Of a stretch of 64,000 nucleotides of DNA, positions 54,905 to 63,429 are shown one piece after another; position 1 is the stretch's first letter, and each line of letters begins with the position of its first letter. Source of the stretch: Chryseobacterium lathyri (GTDB taxonomy: Bacteria; Bacteroidota; Bacteroidia; Flavobacteriales; Weeksellaceae). The translations under genes and the position numbers were made by a program. The notes beneath the pieces are model-generated. The model was not told where the DNA came from. It worked only from the letters and a program-made list of their open reading frames with translations, and did not search any database. The stretch lies in contig NZ_JAUSSF010000002.1 of assembly GCF_030812195.1 (NCBI RefSeq), positions 682,001-746,000 on the forward strand, in the 5' to 3' direction.

Positions 54905-55930
54905 ATGAAAAAAATAGTATTCTTTCTGTTGATGTCAGTCGCTTTTTCCGCTCAAAAAACTGAACTCATTGAGTTTAACCAGAATATCAGAGATAAAAAA
55001 GGATTGACTAAATCATTAACCCTGATAGATAACCGAACCGATAAAAGCATTGGGACTATTACCGGTAAAAAAGGCACATCAGAGATAAAGTTTGTTGCTG
55101 AAGATTTAAAAAATCAGATTGAAAACTTGTTCTCAGAGGACAATACGGTAAAAGGGAATAATGATATTATTTTAATTCTGGAAGACCTCAAAGCTTATAA
55201 CGATCAGGATCCAGGACAAAAAGAAGCTTTTGGAAAAGTGAGAATTAAGATATCAAGCTTTCTGAAAAGGAATGATAAATATTATTTTATCACCCGCTTT
55301 GAAAATGTAATAGTTTCAGATCCGGAAAAAACAGGCAATATGCCGAAGTTTTTGGCTCAGCAGATCTCCGAAGTGTTCTCGGAATTCATCAAAGGCTCAT
55401 ATTCCAATACTGTTTTAGGGGTAATGATCCCTGAAAATGAGCTAATCAATTACAGTACTTATCTCAATAAAAATTATAAAGCTTTTAACGAACCTCAATT
55501 GGTAGATGGTGTTTATAAAAATTTTAAAAGCTTCTATGATCAAAAGCCGGAGCCCGGTTATTCTATTGTTAAAAATAAAAAAGGAAAACTGGTGAACGTG
55601 AAGTACAACGATTTCTCAGTTCCGCTCAGTGAAGTTTTCTGTTATGTAGATTCCGGAAAAGCATACCGAGGAATACCTTCAGGATTTGTAGAAATGGTCA
55701 AAGGGAATAAGGGCTTTTATATCATTTCATCAAGAGCACAGCTTTCCGTTCAAAAAATGACGGGAGGAATGATGGTAGGAGCACTTGCCGGAGGAGTAGT
55801 CGGAGCGGTTGTTGGAGGAGTTCTTGATCCGGGAACATCTCATACAGCCGCAATCACCGGAGCAAAGACAAGGACATCTTCAAAGGTTTATATAGATTCT
55901 TTAACAGGGGCTTACATCTTTGAAAAATAA
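54905..55930 (+). CDS. Secreted hypothetical protein, paralogue B
   Basis: A 341-residue protein with a signal peptide (MKKIVFFLLMSVAFSAQ). It shares with its upstream neighbour the opening strand TELIEFNQNI versus KEVIKFRGNI and the C-terminal block GKAYRGIPSGFVEM ... NKGFYIISSRAQLSVQ. Both then have a Gly-rich segment, here GGMMVGALAGGVVGAVVGGVLDPG, and end KVYIDSLTGAYIFE. The Gly-rich segment could be a membrane-embedded glycine-zipper-like helix. The 83-bp gap and paralogy suggest tandem duplication. Confidence 0.75.
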   Translation: MKKIVFFLLMSVAFSAQKTELIEFNQNIRDKKGLTKSLTLIDNRTDKSIGTITGKKGTSEIKFVAEDLKNQIENLFSEDNTVKGNNDIILILEDLKAYNDQDPGQKEAFGKVRIKISSFLKRNDKYYFITRFENVIVSDPEKTGNMPKFLAQQISEVFSEFIKGSYSNTVLGVMIPENELINYSTYLNKNYKAFNEPQLVDGVYKNFKSFYDQKPEPGYSIVKNKKGKLVNVKYNDFSVPLSEVFCYVDSGKAYRGIPSGFVEMVKGNKGFYIISSRAQLSVQKMTGGMMVGALAGGVVGAVVGGVLDPGTSHTAAITGAKTRTSSKVYIDSLTGAYIFEK

Positions 55931-55947
55931 ATTTCACTCCGTAAATT

Positions 55948-55974
55948 AAAGAGAGATAATGTCTCGCTTTTTTT
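55948..55974 (+). terminator. Terminator before lepA
   Basis: Imperfect stem AAAGAGAGA / TCTCGCTTT with a short loop, followed by a T8 run. Confidence 0.65.
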
Positions 55975-55982
55975 TATCTTTG
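55975..55982 (+). promoter_or_regulatory. -7 element of lepA promoter
   Basis: TATCTTTG directly after the terminator T run, 19 bp before the lepA start codon. Confidence 0.45.
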
Positions 55983-56001
55983 CAAATTACAACGTTCTTA
56001 A

Positions 56002-57798
56002 ATGAAAAACATACGAAATTTTTGCATAATCGCTCATATTGACCACGGTAAAAGTACTTTGGCAGACCGTCTTTTGGAGTATACCAATACAGTTACTCAG
56101 AGAGAGCTGCAGTCTCAGACCCTGGATGATATGGATTTGGAAAAAGAACGTGGGATTACTATTAAGTCTCACGCCATCCAGATGGATTATGAGTATAAAG
56201 GAGAAAAATATATCTTAAACCTTATTGATACCCCGGGACACGTAGACTTTTCTTACGAAGTTTCCCGTTCTATCGCTGCCTGTGAAGGGGCGCTTCTTAT
56301 TGTAGATGCTGCGCAAAGTATTCAGGCACAAACAATTAGTAATTTGTATTTGGCATTGGAAAATGATCTTGAGATCATTCCTATTCTTAATAAAATAGAT
56401 CTTCCATCAGCAAATCCTGAAGAGGTGACCGACGAAATCATGGGACTTTTAGGCTGTAAATATGAAGATGTCCTTAGGGTTTCCGGAAAAACAGGAGAAG
56501 GAGTTCATGATTTGCTTGAGCAGATTGTCAATAGAATTCCACCTCCGGTTGGAGATCCGAAAGCTCCTCTTCAGGCATTGATCTTTGACTCTGTTTACAA
56601 CCCGTTCAGAGGGATTGAAGCTTATTTCAAAGTAGTAAACGGAAGTATTTCTAAAAACGAGAAAATCAAATTTTTTGCTACAGGAAAAGAATATGGTGCT
56701 GATGAAGTAGGAACGTTAAAACTAAAACAGGTTCCGAAAAAAACAATTGAATGTGGGGATGTGGGTTACATTATTTCCGGGATTAAAGATGCAAGAGAAG
56801 TAAAAGTAGGGGATACCATTACCTCTTTTGTGAATCCTGCAGCTGCTGCGATTGACGGTTTTGAAGAAGTAAAGCCAATGGTTTTCGCAGGGATTTATCC
56901 TATTGAATCTGAGGATTTTGAAGAATTAAGATTCTCATTAGAAAAATTAAGACTGAATGATGCCTCTCTGGTTTTCGAACCGGAAAGTTCCGCAGCACTT
57001 GGTTTTGGTTTCCGTTGCGGATTCCTGGGAATGCTTCACATGGAAATCGTACAAGAACGTCTTGAGAGAGAATTTGATATGAATGTGATTACTACGGTTC
57101 CCAACGTTTCATATCACGGATATTCTAAAAAAGATCCTGAAACAGCAATTCTGATCAACAACCCATCTGAAATGATTGATCCCAATCTTTTGGATAGAGT
57201 TGAAGAACCGTATATAAAAGCTTCTATTATTACTAAATCCGATTTCGTGGGTGCTGTGATGACGCTTTGTATTGAAAAGAGAGGGGAGATTGTCAACCAA
57301 AGTTATTTAACGGCAGACAGGGTAGAGCTAACATTTAATATGCCTTTGGCAGAAGTTGTTTTCGACTTTTACGATCGTCTGAAATCAATCTCCAAAGGAT
57401 ATGCATCATTCGACTACTCTCCAATAGGAATGCGCTCCTCTAAATTGGTTAAAATGGATATTCTGATCAATGGTGATATGGTAGATGCCCTTTCTTCACT
57501 GATCCACGACAGCAATGCTTATTATATCGGTAAAAAGATGTGTGAAAAGCTTCGTGAACTGATTCCTAGGCAGCAGTTTGATATTGCAGTTCAGGCAGCG
57601 TTGGGAGCAAAAGTTATTGCAAGGGAAACCATCAAAGCATTAAGAAAAGATGTTACCGCAAAATGTTACGGAGGTGATATTTCCAGAAAGAGAAAACTTC
57701 TGGAAAAGCAGAAAGAAGGTAAAAAGAAAATGAAGCAGATTGGTAGGGTAGAAGTACCACAATCCGCCTTCATGGCCGTATTAAAACTAAACGATTAA
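56002..57798 (+). CDS. lepA: Elongation factor 4 (LepA)
   Basis: A 598-residue ribosome-associated GTPase that back-translocates or remodels stalled ribosomes. G1 [16 protein letters not shown]2 [12 protein letters not shown]3 DTPGHVDF and G4 NKIDLPSAN are all complete. The EF-G-like domains and the LepA-specific C-terminal domain follow ([28 protein letters not shown]; the end [16 protein letters not shown]). The length matches the family. Confidence 0.97.
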   Translation: MKNIRNFCIIAHIDHGKSTLADRLLEYTNTVTQRELQSQTLDDMDLEKERGITIKSHAIQMDYEYKGEKYILNLIDTPGHVDFSYEVSRSIAACEGALLIVDAAQSIQAQTISNLYLALENDLEIIPILNKIDLPSANPEEVTDEIMGLLGCKYEDVLRVSGKTGEGVHDLLEQIVNRIPPPVGDPKAPLQALIFDSVYNPFRGIEAYFKVVNGSISKNEKIKFFATGKEYGADEVGTLKLKQVPKKTIECGDVGYIISGIKDAREVKVGDTITSFVNPAAAAIDGFEEVKPMVFAGIYPIESEDFEELRFSLEKLRLNDASLVFEPESSAALGFGFRCGFLGMLHMEIVQERLEREFDMNVITTVPNVSYHGYSKKDPETAILINNPSEMIDPNLLDRVEEPYIKASIITKSDFVGAVMTLCIEKRGEIVNQSYLTADRVELTFNMPLAEVVFDFYDRLKSISKGYASFDYSPIGMRSSKLVKMDILINGDMVDALSSLIHDSNAYYIGKKMCEKLRELIPRQQFDIAVQAALGAKVIARETIKALRKDVTAKCYGGDISRKRKLLEKQKEGKKKMKQIGRVEVPQSAFMAVLKLND

Positions 57799-57803
57799 TA
57801 TAA

Positions 57804-57834
57804 AAAAGACCGGTAATTTTTACCGGTCTTTTAT
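57804..57834. terminator. Bidirectional terminator after lepA
   Basis: A 13-bp perfect stem (AAAAGACCGGTAA and its complement) with a short T loop and A/T runs on both sides, between lepA and a convergent small gene. Confidence 0.88.
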
Positions 57835-57837
57835 TTT

Positions 57838-58047
57838 TCAGAAAGTTCGCTGTTTCTCTGTGAGATTGGCCTGTATAACCAAAGCTCCGAGTCCGAGAAT
57901 CACTTCGGCAATACCTAATGTTCTGATAAGATTGATCCCGCATACGAGACATTCGGGTTCAGGGAAAGGCTTTTTCCCCACAACAATGATCAAAACTCCT
58001 CCTATGATAATAATGACCACGATAAAGGCTCTTAATAATGTTTTCAT
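57838..58047 (-). CDS. Small membrane protein
   Basis: A 69-residue protein with two hydrophobic segments (about residues 8-23, IVVIIIIGGVLIIVV, and 44-60, LGIAEVILGLGALVIQA) and two Cys between them (PECLVCGINLI). No family was recognised. The ATG is well placed, and the shared terminator with lepA supports a real gene. Confidence 0.65.
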   Translation of the reverse strand: MKTLLRAFIVVIIIIGGVLIIVVGKKPFPEPECLVCGINLIRTLGIAEVILGLGALVIQANLTEKQRTF

Positions 58048-58145
58048 GATGGTATAAATTTTTATTTTCTATACCAAAGTTGAGCATATCTGTCATGAAA
58101 TCTATAAGGAAAATCACTGTTTTATAGAAGTGGTTTCTCCGGTTT

Positions 58146-58778
58146 TTATTTCTTTCTGATGAATTTTATTTCCATGGTCTTGTATTCTTTCCCTGTTTTA
58201 GAATCAGGGCCGTACATTTCCATAGTATGATTATTGGTATCGATGAAAGTGTAAATCTCTCTGAAATCACAGTCTTTTCCAGGTCTTGCCGGGTCTGTCA
58301 TTTTACCTTTGAGTTCAATGGATTTCTTACCAGGGTCCCAGTCTCCTTCCGCCTGCATGATTCCTGTCCCCATATTATCGATCCATGTGCTTACAAACTT
58401 TTTCTTGGTATTATCATAGCCCATAATACTCATCCCTTCAAACGGCATTCCCATAAAGTTTCCTTTGTAGGTGCTGTGCTGATATCTGCCACCGAAGATC
58501 ATTTTATTGGTACATTCAGACTGGCTTGTTATAGGTTTTGCATCTTTCTCCATCCAGGAAGTGGTTGCTCCGGTCCAGTTTCCGTCATATAGTGCCAGTG
58601 TTTTATGCATCTCGCCGGGTGTGGCGTATTCCATCCAGGCCTTCGTTGCAGCAGCAGAATCTACGGGTTTCCATTCTGCAGAATCTGTTTTTGCTGAGCC
58701 TTTTTCAGTTACAGGCTTTCCTTTTTCACAAGCGGCCAAAAGAAAGACCATTGAGAATAACAACAATAGATTTTTCAT
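58146..58778 (-). CDS. DUF1579 lipoprotein
   Basis: A 210-residue lipoprotein (lipobox LAAC, Cys at 17). Residues about 55-205 are a DUF1579 beta-barrel-like domain: LALYDGNWTGATTSW, FGGRYQHSTYKG, FEGMSIMGYDNTKKKFVSTWIDNMGTGIMQAEG. Function is unknown; this fold resembles lipocalin-like ligand-binding barrels. It lies divergently from the Nudix regulator, 122 bp away, and its promoter region overlaps that regulatory gap. Confidence 0.88.
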   Translation of the reverse strand: MKNLLLLFSMVFLLAACEKGKPVTEKGSAKTDSAEWKPVDSAAATKAWMEYATPGEMHKTLALYDGNWTGATTSWMEKDAKPITSQSECTNKMIFGGRYQHSTYKGNFMGMPFEGMSIMGYDNTKKKFVSTWIDNMGTGIMQAEGDWDPGKKSIELKGKMTDPARPGKDCDFREIYTFIDTNNHTMEMYGPDSKTGKEYKTMEIKFIRKK

Positions 58779-58848
58779 AATCAGTTAATTTTAAGTGGGT
58801 TATTATGAAATAAAGTTAGTTAATTTTATTATTCTGCAATTCTTTTTT

Positions 58849-58890
58849 TTGATGTCGTTTATAAATCTTACCTTTGTGTATTCATAACGC
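58849..58890 (+). promoter_or_regulatory. Promoter of Nudix regulator with overlapping palindromic operator (site A)
   Basis: A TTG -33 element at 58849-58851, 17 bp, then the -7 element TACCTTTG (58869-58876). The last G of it starts the 15-bp motif GTGTATTCATAACGC (58876-58890), which ends 10 bp before the regulator start. A protein bound there would block the promoter, so autorepression is likely. Confidence 0.65.
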
Positions 58891-58900
58891 AAACTAAATT

Positions 58901-59596
58901 ATGGGATCTCCAAAAAAAATTCAGGATATTAAAGTGGCTGTTGATGCTGTTATTTTCGGATACTTTGATAAACAAGATCTTCAGCTTCTCTTGATCAAAA
59001 GAAAGATTGATCCTTTCAAAGGAGGCTGGGCGCTTCCGGGCGGTCTTGTTCTGGATGATGAAAACCTGGATGATGCAGTAAAAAGAGAACTTCACGAAGA
59101 AGCAGGCATAAAGCCTGATTTTCTGGAACAACTCTATACCTTTGGTAACATTGGCCGCGATCCCCGGAATAGAGTGGTTTCTGTGGCTTATTTAGGCCTT
59201 GTAAACCCATCCTATCATGAACTCTTTGCAGACTCTGATGCGGAAGACGCGCAGTGGTTCAGTGTAAATAGACTTCCGTCACTTGCCTTTGATCATAAAT
59301 CCATTATTGATATTGCACTAAACAGACTCCGTACCAAACTTCAGTACCAGCCCATCGGTTTTAATCTTCTGAACGAAGAGTTCCCTTTTTCTGACCTTGA
59401 AAATCTTTACAGAACCATTGTTGGACGTGAAATAGACCGCAGAAATTTCCGCAAAAAGATCATGAGCTATGGTCTGCTTAATGAGACCGATAATGTTAAA
59501 AAAGAAGGCAGCGGCAGACCCGGAAAACTTTTTACTTTCAATAAGGAGAAGTACGAAGAACTTGAAAAAGAAGGCTTCTATTTCGAAATCAAATAA
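58901..59596 (+). CDS. NrtR-like Nudix transcriptional regulator
   Basis: A 231-residue protein with two domains. Residues 1-150 are a Nudix domain with a complete Nudix box at 48-70 (GLVLDDENLDDAVKRELHEEAGI fits Gx5Ex7REUxEExGU), so it may still hydrolyse ADP-ribose or a related compound. Residues about 155-231 are the C-terminal winged helix of NrtR-type regulators (GREIDRRNFRKKIMSYGLLN ... GRPGKLFTFN). NrtR proteins regulate NAD metabolism in many bacteria and respond to ADP-ribose-like ligands; the AraR branch in Bacteroidota controls arabinose genes. The following genes (macrodomain, Sir2) fit the NAD/ADP-ribose role better than sugars. The promoter carries the same operator as the neighbouring genes. 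Confidence 0.88.
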   Translation: MGSPKKIQDIKVAVDAVIFGYFDKQDLQLLLIKRKIDPFKGGWALPGGLVLDDENLDDAVKRELHEEAGIKPDFLEQLYTFGNIGRDPRNRVVSVAYLGLVNPSYHELFADSDAEDAQWFSVNRLPSLAFDHKSIIDIALNRLRTKLQYQPIGFNLLNEEFPFSDLENLYRTIVGREIDRRNFRKKIMSYGLLNETDNVKKEGSGRPGKLFTFNKEKYEELEKEGFYFEIK

Positions 59597-59657
59597 TTTT
59601 TTTCTGGTTGATCCAGCCTATACTTATATCAGAAACCTTCTCTTTTATATTTTAAAA

Positions 59658-59685
59658 CAATCAAACTAAATTTCTAGTTTGATTG
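59658..59685. repeat. Perfect hairpin after Nudix regulator gene
   Basis: An 11-bp perfect stem CAATCAAACTA / TAGTTTGATTG with a 6-base loop. It could end transcription of the regulator gene, but there is no clean T run, so it is listed as a hairpin only. Confidence 0.55.
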
Positions 59686-59774
59686 TGTATTTGTAGCAAT
59701 TTTGAAACAGTAGTGTTATTTGTGTTTTAAAGTAATTAATTTTTAACATTGATAATCAATAAATTAAATATTTA

Positions 59775-59789
59775 GTGTTAAAATAACGC
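59775..59789. promoter_or_regulatory. Palindromic operator (site B)
   Basis: GTGTTAAAATAACGC, same 15-bp motif as sites A, C and D. It lies 53 bp upstream of site C and before the oxygenase gene. A half-site GTGTTAT is also seen at 59713-59719. Confidence 0.6.
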
Positions 59790-59798
59790 AAATAAATT

Positions 59799-59843
59799 TT
59801 GTTCGTAAAGTTATATTGTTTTACATTTGTGTAATAATAACAC
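59799..59843 (+). promoter_or_regulatory. Promoter of oxygenase operon with overlapping operator (site C)
   Basis: TTG at 59799-59801, 20 bp, then -7 element TACATTTG (59822-59829). Its last G starts the motif GTGTAATAATAACAC (59829-59843), exactly as at site A. The oxygenase start is at 59868. Same register at two promoters argues for real repressor binding. Confidence 0.65.
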
Positions 59844-59867
59844 AATCATTAAACACAAAATAATATC

Positions 59868-60416
59868 ATGGAAAAAACAGAACTCTACCCGCAGATATTT
59901 CTGATCGAAGATTTTCTGACTTCTGAAGCTTGTGATGAATATATCGCAATGGCACAGGGAAAAGTATTTGAAGAAGCTAAGATCAATATGAATGGACACC
60001 AGATGATGAGTAAAGGAATCAGGAATAATGACAGGCTGATGGTTTTTGACAATGATTTGGCAGAAGATCTTTTCAGAAAAGCAGTAGAATTCCTTCCTCA
60101 GGAACATGAAAATTATACGCTTCGGAATTTTAATGAAATGTTCAGGGTTTATAAATATTCTCCCGGACAACGATTTAAAATACACAGAGACGGAAGCTAT
60201 ATCAGGAATGAAAATGAAAAAAGTTTCTACACGTTCCTGATCTATCTGAATGATGATTTTGAAAGGGGAGAAACAGAATTTGAAAATTTGTTCACAGTAG
60301 CCCCAAAGAAAGGATCTGCTCTGGTTTTCTACCATCCGTTAAAACATGAAGGGAAAACCCTGATCAGCGGACAGAAATATGTTTTGAGAACCGATGTAAT
60401 GTATTCTAATAAGTAA
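59868..60416 (+). CDS. 2-oxoglutarate/Fe(II) oxygenase, prolyl-4-hydroxylase-like
   Basis: A 182-residue oxygenase. The iron-binding triad is H106/D108 (IHRDGS) and H160 (LKHEGK); K170, ten residues on, is the likely 2-oxoglutarate-binding residue (GQKYVLRTDVMY). The core strands YTFLIYLNDDFERGETEF and PKKGSALVFYHPL match prolyl-4-hydroxylase-like proteins. Substrate unknown: protein, nucleic acid or a nucleotide are all possible. First gene of the operon next to the Nudix regulator, with operator sites B and C upstream and site D downstream. Confidence 0.88.
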   Translation: MEKTELYPQIFLIEDFLTSEACDEYIAMAQGKVFEEAKINMNGHQMMSKGIRNNDRLMVFDNDLAEDLFRKAVEFLPQEHENYTLRNFNEMFRVYKYSPGQRFKIHRDGSYIRNENEKSFYTFLIYLNDDFERGETEFENLFTVAPKKGSALVFYHPLKHEGKTLISGQKYVLRTDVMYSNK

Positions 60417-60458
60417 TCATCTGCAATAGGATACGCATTACTATGTCTGTTTTAATTA

Positions 60459-60473
60459 GCGTAAAAATAACAC
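60459..60473. promoter_or_regulatory. Palindromic operator (site D)
   Basis: GCGTAAAAATAACAC, the fourth copy of the motif, in the 73-bp gap before the 111-residue protein gene, ending 16 bp before its start. No TAnnTTTG element is seen directly before it. Confidence 0.55.
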
Positions 60474-60489
60474 AAAATAAATTAAAGAG

Positions 60490-60825
60490 ATGGAAGACGA
60501 ATTAAAACCAAGATTCATCGAGTCATTACAGAGAAATAATGATCAGATCAGAGAAGATCGCGCACGCACCATCGGCGCAGATTCTGAATTGATCTATAGG
60601 CGCAGGGTCGAAGACATTGAACTGAAAATAAAGAGACTGCAGCGTGAGCAGGAAGGGCTTATCGATATCAGTCCTTTAGACAGAAACAGTCTGACATTTG
60701 CGGATTTTCAGCCGGAAGCATTTGTTCAGAAAGACATCGAATATTCATTAACAATCAGAAATTTAAATATTCAGTTAGAAGTCGCAGTGAAGAGATTTGA
60801 ATATTTATTCGGTAAAGCATTTTAG
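60490..60825 (+). CDS. Small coiled-coil protein, unknown
   Basis: A 111-residue, highly charged, mostly helical protein: RFIESLQRNNDQIREDRARTIGAD and YRRRVEDIELKIKRLQREQEGLI look like coiled-coil helices. A second half (LTFADFQPEAFVQKDIEYSLTIRNLNIQLEVAVKRFEYLF) is also helical. No family was recognised. It starts 73 bp after the oxygenase gene, behind operator site D, and ends 2 bp before the VWA gene, so it is coupled to it and may be its partner. Confidence 0.75.
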   Translation: MEDELKPRFIESLQRNNDQIREDRARTIGADSELIYRRRVEDIELKIKRLQREQEGLIDISPLDRNSLTFADFQPEAFVQKDIEYSLTIRNLNIQLEVAVKRFEYLFGKAF

Positions 60826-60827
60826 TT

Positions 60828-61682
60828 ATGGGAAGTACAAGATACGATATGGATGCTCGTTTCGACAGAGCAAGAAAAGCAGGTTACGGATCTAAATCCG
60901 CAGGTGAAATTTTCACCCAGAATGCAAAAAGAAGAGCTCATGAATCTATGAACCCTAAAGGAATTCCTTTCAGAGAATCGAGAGATTCCTCCGTACATCC
61001 GAATTCCGTTCCTGTCATCTTAGGATTGGATGTAACGGGAAGTATGGGACATATTCCGCACGAACTTATTAAAGAAGGACTTCCTAAATTAATGGGCGGA
61101 ATTATCCAAGGAGGTGTTCCGGATCCGGCACTTTTATTTTTGGGAATCGGGGACCACGAATGTGATGCTTTTCCTTTACAGGTAGGGCAGTTTGAATCCG
61201 GAGACGAGGAGCTGGATATGTGGCTGACACGTACTTATATTGAATCCGGCGGTGGCGGAAATGCAGGAGAAAGCTATCTACTGGCTTGGTACTTTGCTGC
61301 TTTTCATACCAGAACGGATGCTTTCGAAAAGAGAAGCCAGAAAGGGATTTTGTTTACAGTGGGTGATGAGCCTTGCTTAAAAACACTTCCTGCATCAGCT
61401 ATCAGGGAAATTATGGGAGTGGGACAACAGACCTATACTCACTTTCAGTTACTGGAAGAAGTGAAAAAACGATATGAAGTGTATCACATCAACGTTCTGC
61501 ATTCCGATCAGGCCATGAGAGCGGATAAAGGCTGGAAGGAATTATTGGGCCAGAATTGTTTATCAATAGCTGACCACAGAGATATTCCGGATGTCATTAA
61601 AGGAGTGATTTGTGATAGGTTTAAAAATGAAACTTTCAGATCAGCAGAAGGAGGTGGATTTGATCATATTCAAATGTTTTAA
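60828..61682 (+). CDS. von Willebrand factor A-like protein
   Basis: A 284-residue cytosolic protein with a VWA fold. The MIDAS metal site is D68-V-T70-G-S72 (LGLDVTGSMGHIP), with downstream MIDAS-like residues in FLGIGDHECD and ESGGGGNAGES. Residues 1-58 (STRYDMDARFDRARKAGYGSKSAGEIFTQNAKRRAHESMNP) are a basic N-terminal extension of unknown role. VWA proteins act as scaffolds or chaperone partners, often with AAA+ ATPases; none is in this stretch. It is tightly packed between the small protein gene (2 bp) and the PurA-like gene (3 bp). Confidence 0.83.
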   Translation: MGSTRYDMDARFDRARKAGYGSKSAGEIFTQNAKRRAHESMNPKGIPFRESRDSSVHPNSVPVILGLDVTGSMGHIPHELIKEGLPKLMGGIIQGGVPDPALLFLGIGDHECDAFPLQVGQFESGDEELDMWLTRTYIESGGGGNAGESYLLAWYFAAFHTRTDAFEKRSQKGILFTVGDEPCLKTLPASAIREIMGVGQQTYTHFQLLEEVKKRYEVYHINVLHSDQAMRADKGWKELLGQNCLSIADHRDIPDVIKGVICDRFKNETFRSAEGGGFDHIQMF

Positions 61683-61685
61683 GTC

Positions 61686-62756
61686 ATGAAAAAGGCACAA
61701 ATAGTAATAGGGCTGGGTTTTGGGGATGAAGGAAAGGGAATCACTACGGATTTTCTGGCGCAGCAAAACCCGGAGTCTGTTGTCATCAGGTTTTCCGGAG
61801 GACAGCAGGCGGCGCATACGGTGATGATTGATGGTAAAAAGCATATTCATTCCAGTTTTGCGAGCGGAGCACTGCGTGGATTGCCTTCTTATTTTACGGA
61901 ACACTGTACCATTCATCCTGTATTTTTATTCAATGAAAGAAAGGAATTAATGGAGAAAAACGGAAATATTAAACTTCATATTCATCCACTGGCGAAGGTC
62001 ACCACTCCGTTTGATGTCTGGCAAAACAGGACCAATGCGAAAAATCTCGAACACGGAACCTGTGGAAAAGGGATAGGAGCTACGATGAAAAGACACGAAA
62101 GCCCTTACAAACTATTTGCTGCCGATCTAATCGCTCCAAGAGGAATGCTGATTGAGAAATTAAAAGGAATAGCCTATTACTATGGCTTTATGGAGGATGA
62201 TCGGTTAGAAGAAGCGCTTCAGTTTTTTTTAAATGCGGTAGATCAAATCGATTGGAAAATAGATGATTATACGTATTTGAATTCATTTGAAAATCTCATT
62301 TTTGAAGGGAGCCAGGGAATTCTTTTAGATATGGATCACGGTGTATTTCCTCATGTGACGTATGCCAATACCACTTCAAAAAATGCCTATGAGATCTGCA
62401 GACTGTTGAAAATTGAGGATATTGAAATGTATTACGTGACAAGGATTTATTCCACACGTCATGGAAGGGGATGGATGAGTAATGAAAAAGAGTTGACGCT
62501 TAAAAATAATGAAGAGGAAACGTGTGTTTTCAATGATTATCAGAAAGAACTTCGCTTTGGAGATTTAGACTATGACCTGTTGAATTATGCCCTTCTTCTG
62601 GATGGAGCTTATACCGCCGCAGCCAAAAAAAATCTGATCGTGACTTGCCTTGATCAAACTGAGGAGAAATTTAAAATAGACAAATTAAAAACAAAATTTG
62701 ATGCAGTCTACGGATCCTATTCTCCGTTTTCGGAAGACTTTAAACCAATTTTTTAA
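61686..62756 (+). CDS. Divergent adenylosuccinate synthetase-like enzyme
   Basis: A 356-residue member of the PurA family, shorter than the roughly 425 residues of housekeeping PurA. The catalytic Asp and Lys (GFGDEGKG, D14 and K17) and His (GGQQAAHT, H44) are kept. The GGHNAGHT motif is altered to GGQQAAHT and the TTGRGIGP loop to TCGKGIGA. The L-aspartate-binding TTTGRxRR loop is replaced by YSTRHGRGWM near residue 254. This suggests GTP-dependent chemistry on a different amine donor or nucleotide. In operon with VWA and DUF4291 genes, not with purine genes. Confidence 0.85.
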   Translation: MKKAQIVIGLGFGDEGKGITTDFLAQQNPESVVIRFSGGQQAAHTVMIDGKKHIHSSFASGALRGLPSYFTEHCTIHPVFLFNERKELMEKNGNIKLHIHPLAKVTTPFDVWQNRTNAKNLEHGTCGKGIGATMKRHESPYKLFAADLIAPRGMLIEKLKGIAYYYGFMEDDRLEEALQFFLNAVDQIDWKIDDYTYLNSFENLIFEGSQGILLDMDHGVFPHVTYANTTSKNAYEICRLLKIEDIEMYYVTRIYSTRHGRGWMSNEKELTLKNNEEETCVFNDYQKELRFGDLDYDLLNYALLLDGAYTAAAKKNLIVTCLDQTEEKFKIDKLKTKFDAVYGSYSPFSEDFKPIF

Positions 62757-62808
62757 ACCAAATAATGGCTTTATATTTAGTGACAAAAACAGAGCCGGAT
62801 AGAATACA

Positions 62809-63405
62809 ATGATTAAAGAATTTGAAATAAGAGCGGATTATAACAGGGATACCATAGTGATATACCAGGCATATAATGAAACTATTGCAAAATCTGCCAT
62901 AATGAATCAGAAGTTTTCTGCTCCTTTTTCATTGAACAGAATGACCTGGATCAAACCTTCCTTTCTTTGGATGATGGAACGGAGCAATTATGGACAGAAA
63001 CCGGGTCAGGAATGTACTTTAGCGGTACATATTAAAAGAGAGGCCTGGGAAAAAGCATTGAGTAAAGCGGTCTTAACTTCTCCTGAAAAAAGGGTTTATC
63101 CCAATCCCGGAAGCTGGGAAAAAGAATTTAGAAAAGCAGAAGTCCATGTACAGTGGGATCCGGAAAGGAATATTAAAGGAAGTAAACTGGCGTACCGTTC
63201 TATTCAGGTGGGAATAAGCCGGCATCTGATAGAAGAGTTTAATGAAGAGTGGATCGTTAAAATAGAAGATTATACACCTTTGGTAAAAAAAATCCTAAAC
63301 TTTACAAGATTGGGGGAATATGATAAGGCAAAAAAGCTTTTACCCAATGAAAAAGTATATCCATTGCCAACTGAACTTGCTCATACGATAGGAGCAACTA
63401 TTTAA
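62809..63405 (+). CDS. DUF4291 protein
   Basis: A 198-residue protein matching the DUF4291 pattern: EIRADYNRDTIVIYQAYNETIAKSAIMNQKF, then RMTWIKPSFLWMMERSNYGQKPGQE, then SYRSIQVGISRHLIEEFNEEWI and the end DYTPLVKKILNF. No known enzyme motif is certain; the conserved YQAYN, R-MTWIKPSFLWMM and RxI elements look like an active-site core that could bind a nucleotide. Co-occurrence with a macrodomain and Sir2 gene points to an NAD or ADP-ribose role (inference). Preceded by 52 bp with no promoter seen. Confidence 0.82.
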   Translation: MIKEFEIRADYNRDTIVIYQAYNETIAKSAIMNQKFSAPFSLNRMTWIKPSFLWMMERSNYGQKPGQECTLAVHIKREAWEKALSKAVLTSPEKRVYPNPGSWEKEFRKAEVHVQWDPERNIKGSKLAYRSIQVGISRHLIEEFNEEWIVKIEDYTPLVKKILNFTRLGEYDKAKKLLPNEKVYPLPTELAHTIGATI

Positions 63406-63429
63406 AAAAAGGATCAGTACTAACTTATT

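Noticed and set aside
59658..59685. Terminator of the Nudix regulator gene
   Set aside because: The stem is perfect, but there is no following T run, so termination is not certain; it is listed as a hairpin.
61686..62756. PurZ-type 2-aminoadenine (Z-genome) synthase
   Set aside because: The catalytic Asp typical of PurA is kept and no dATP-hydrolase or phage polymerase gene is near, so this reading has no support; it remains a PurA-like enzyme of unknown substrate.
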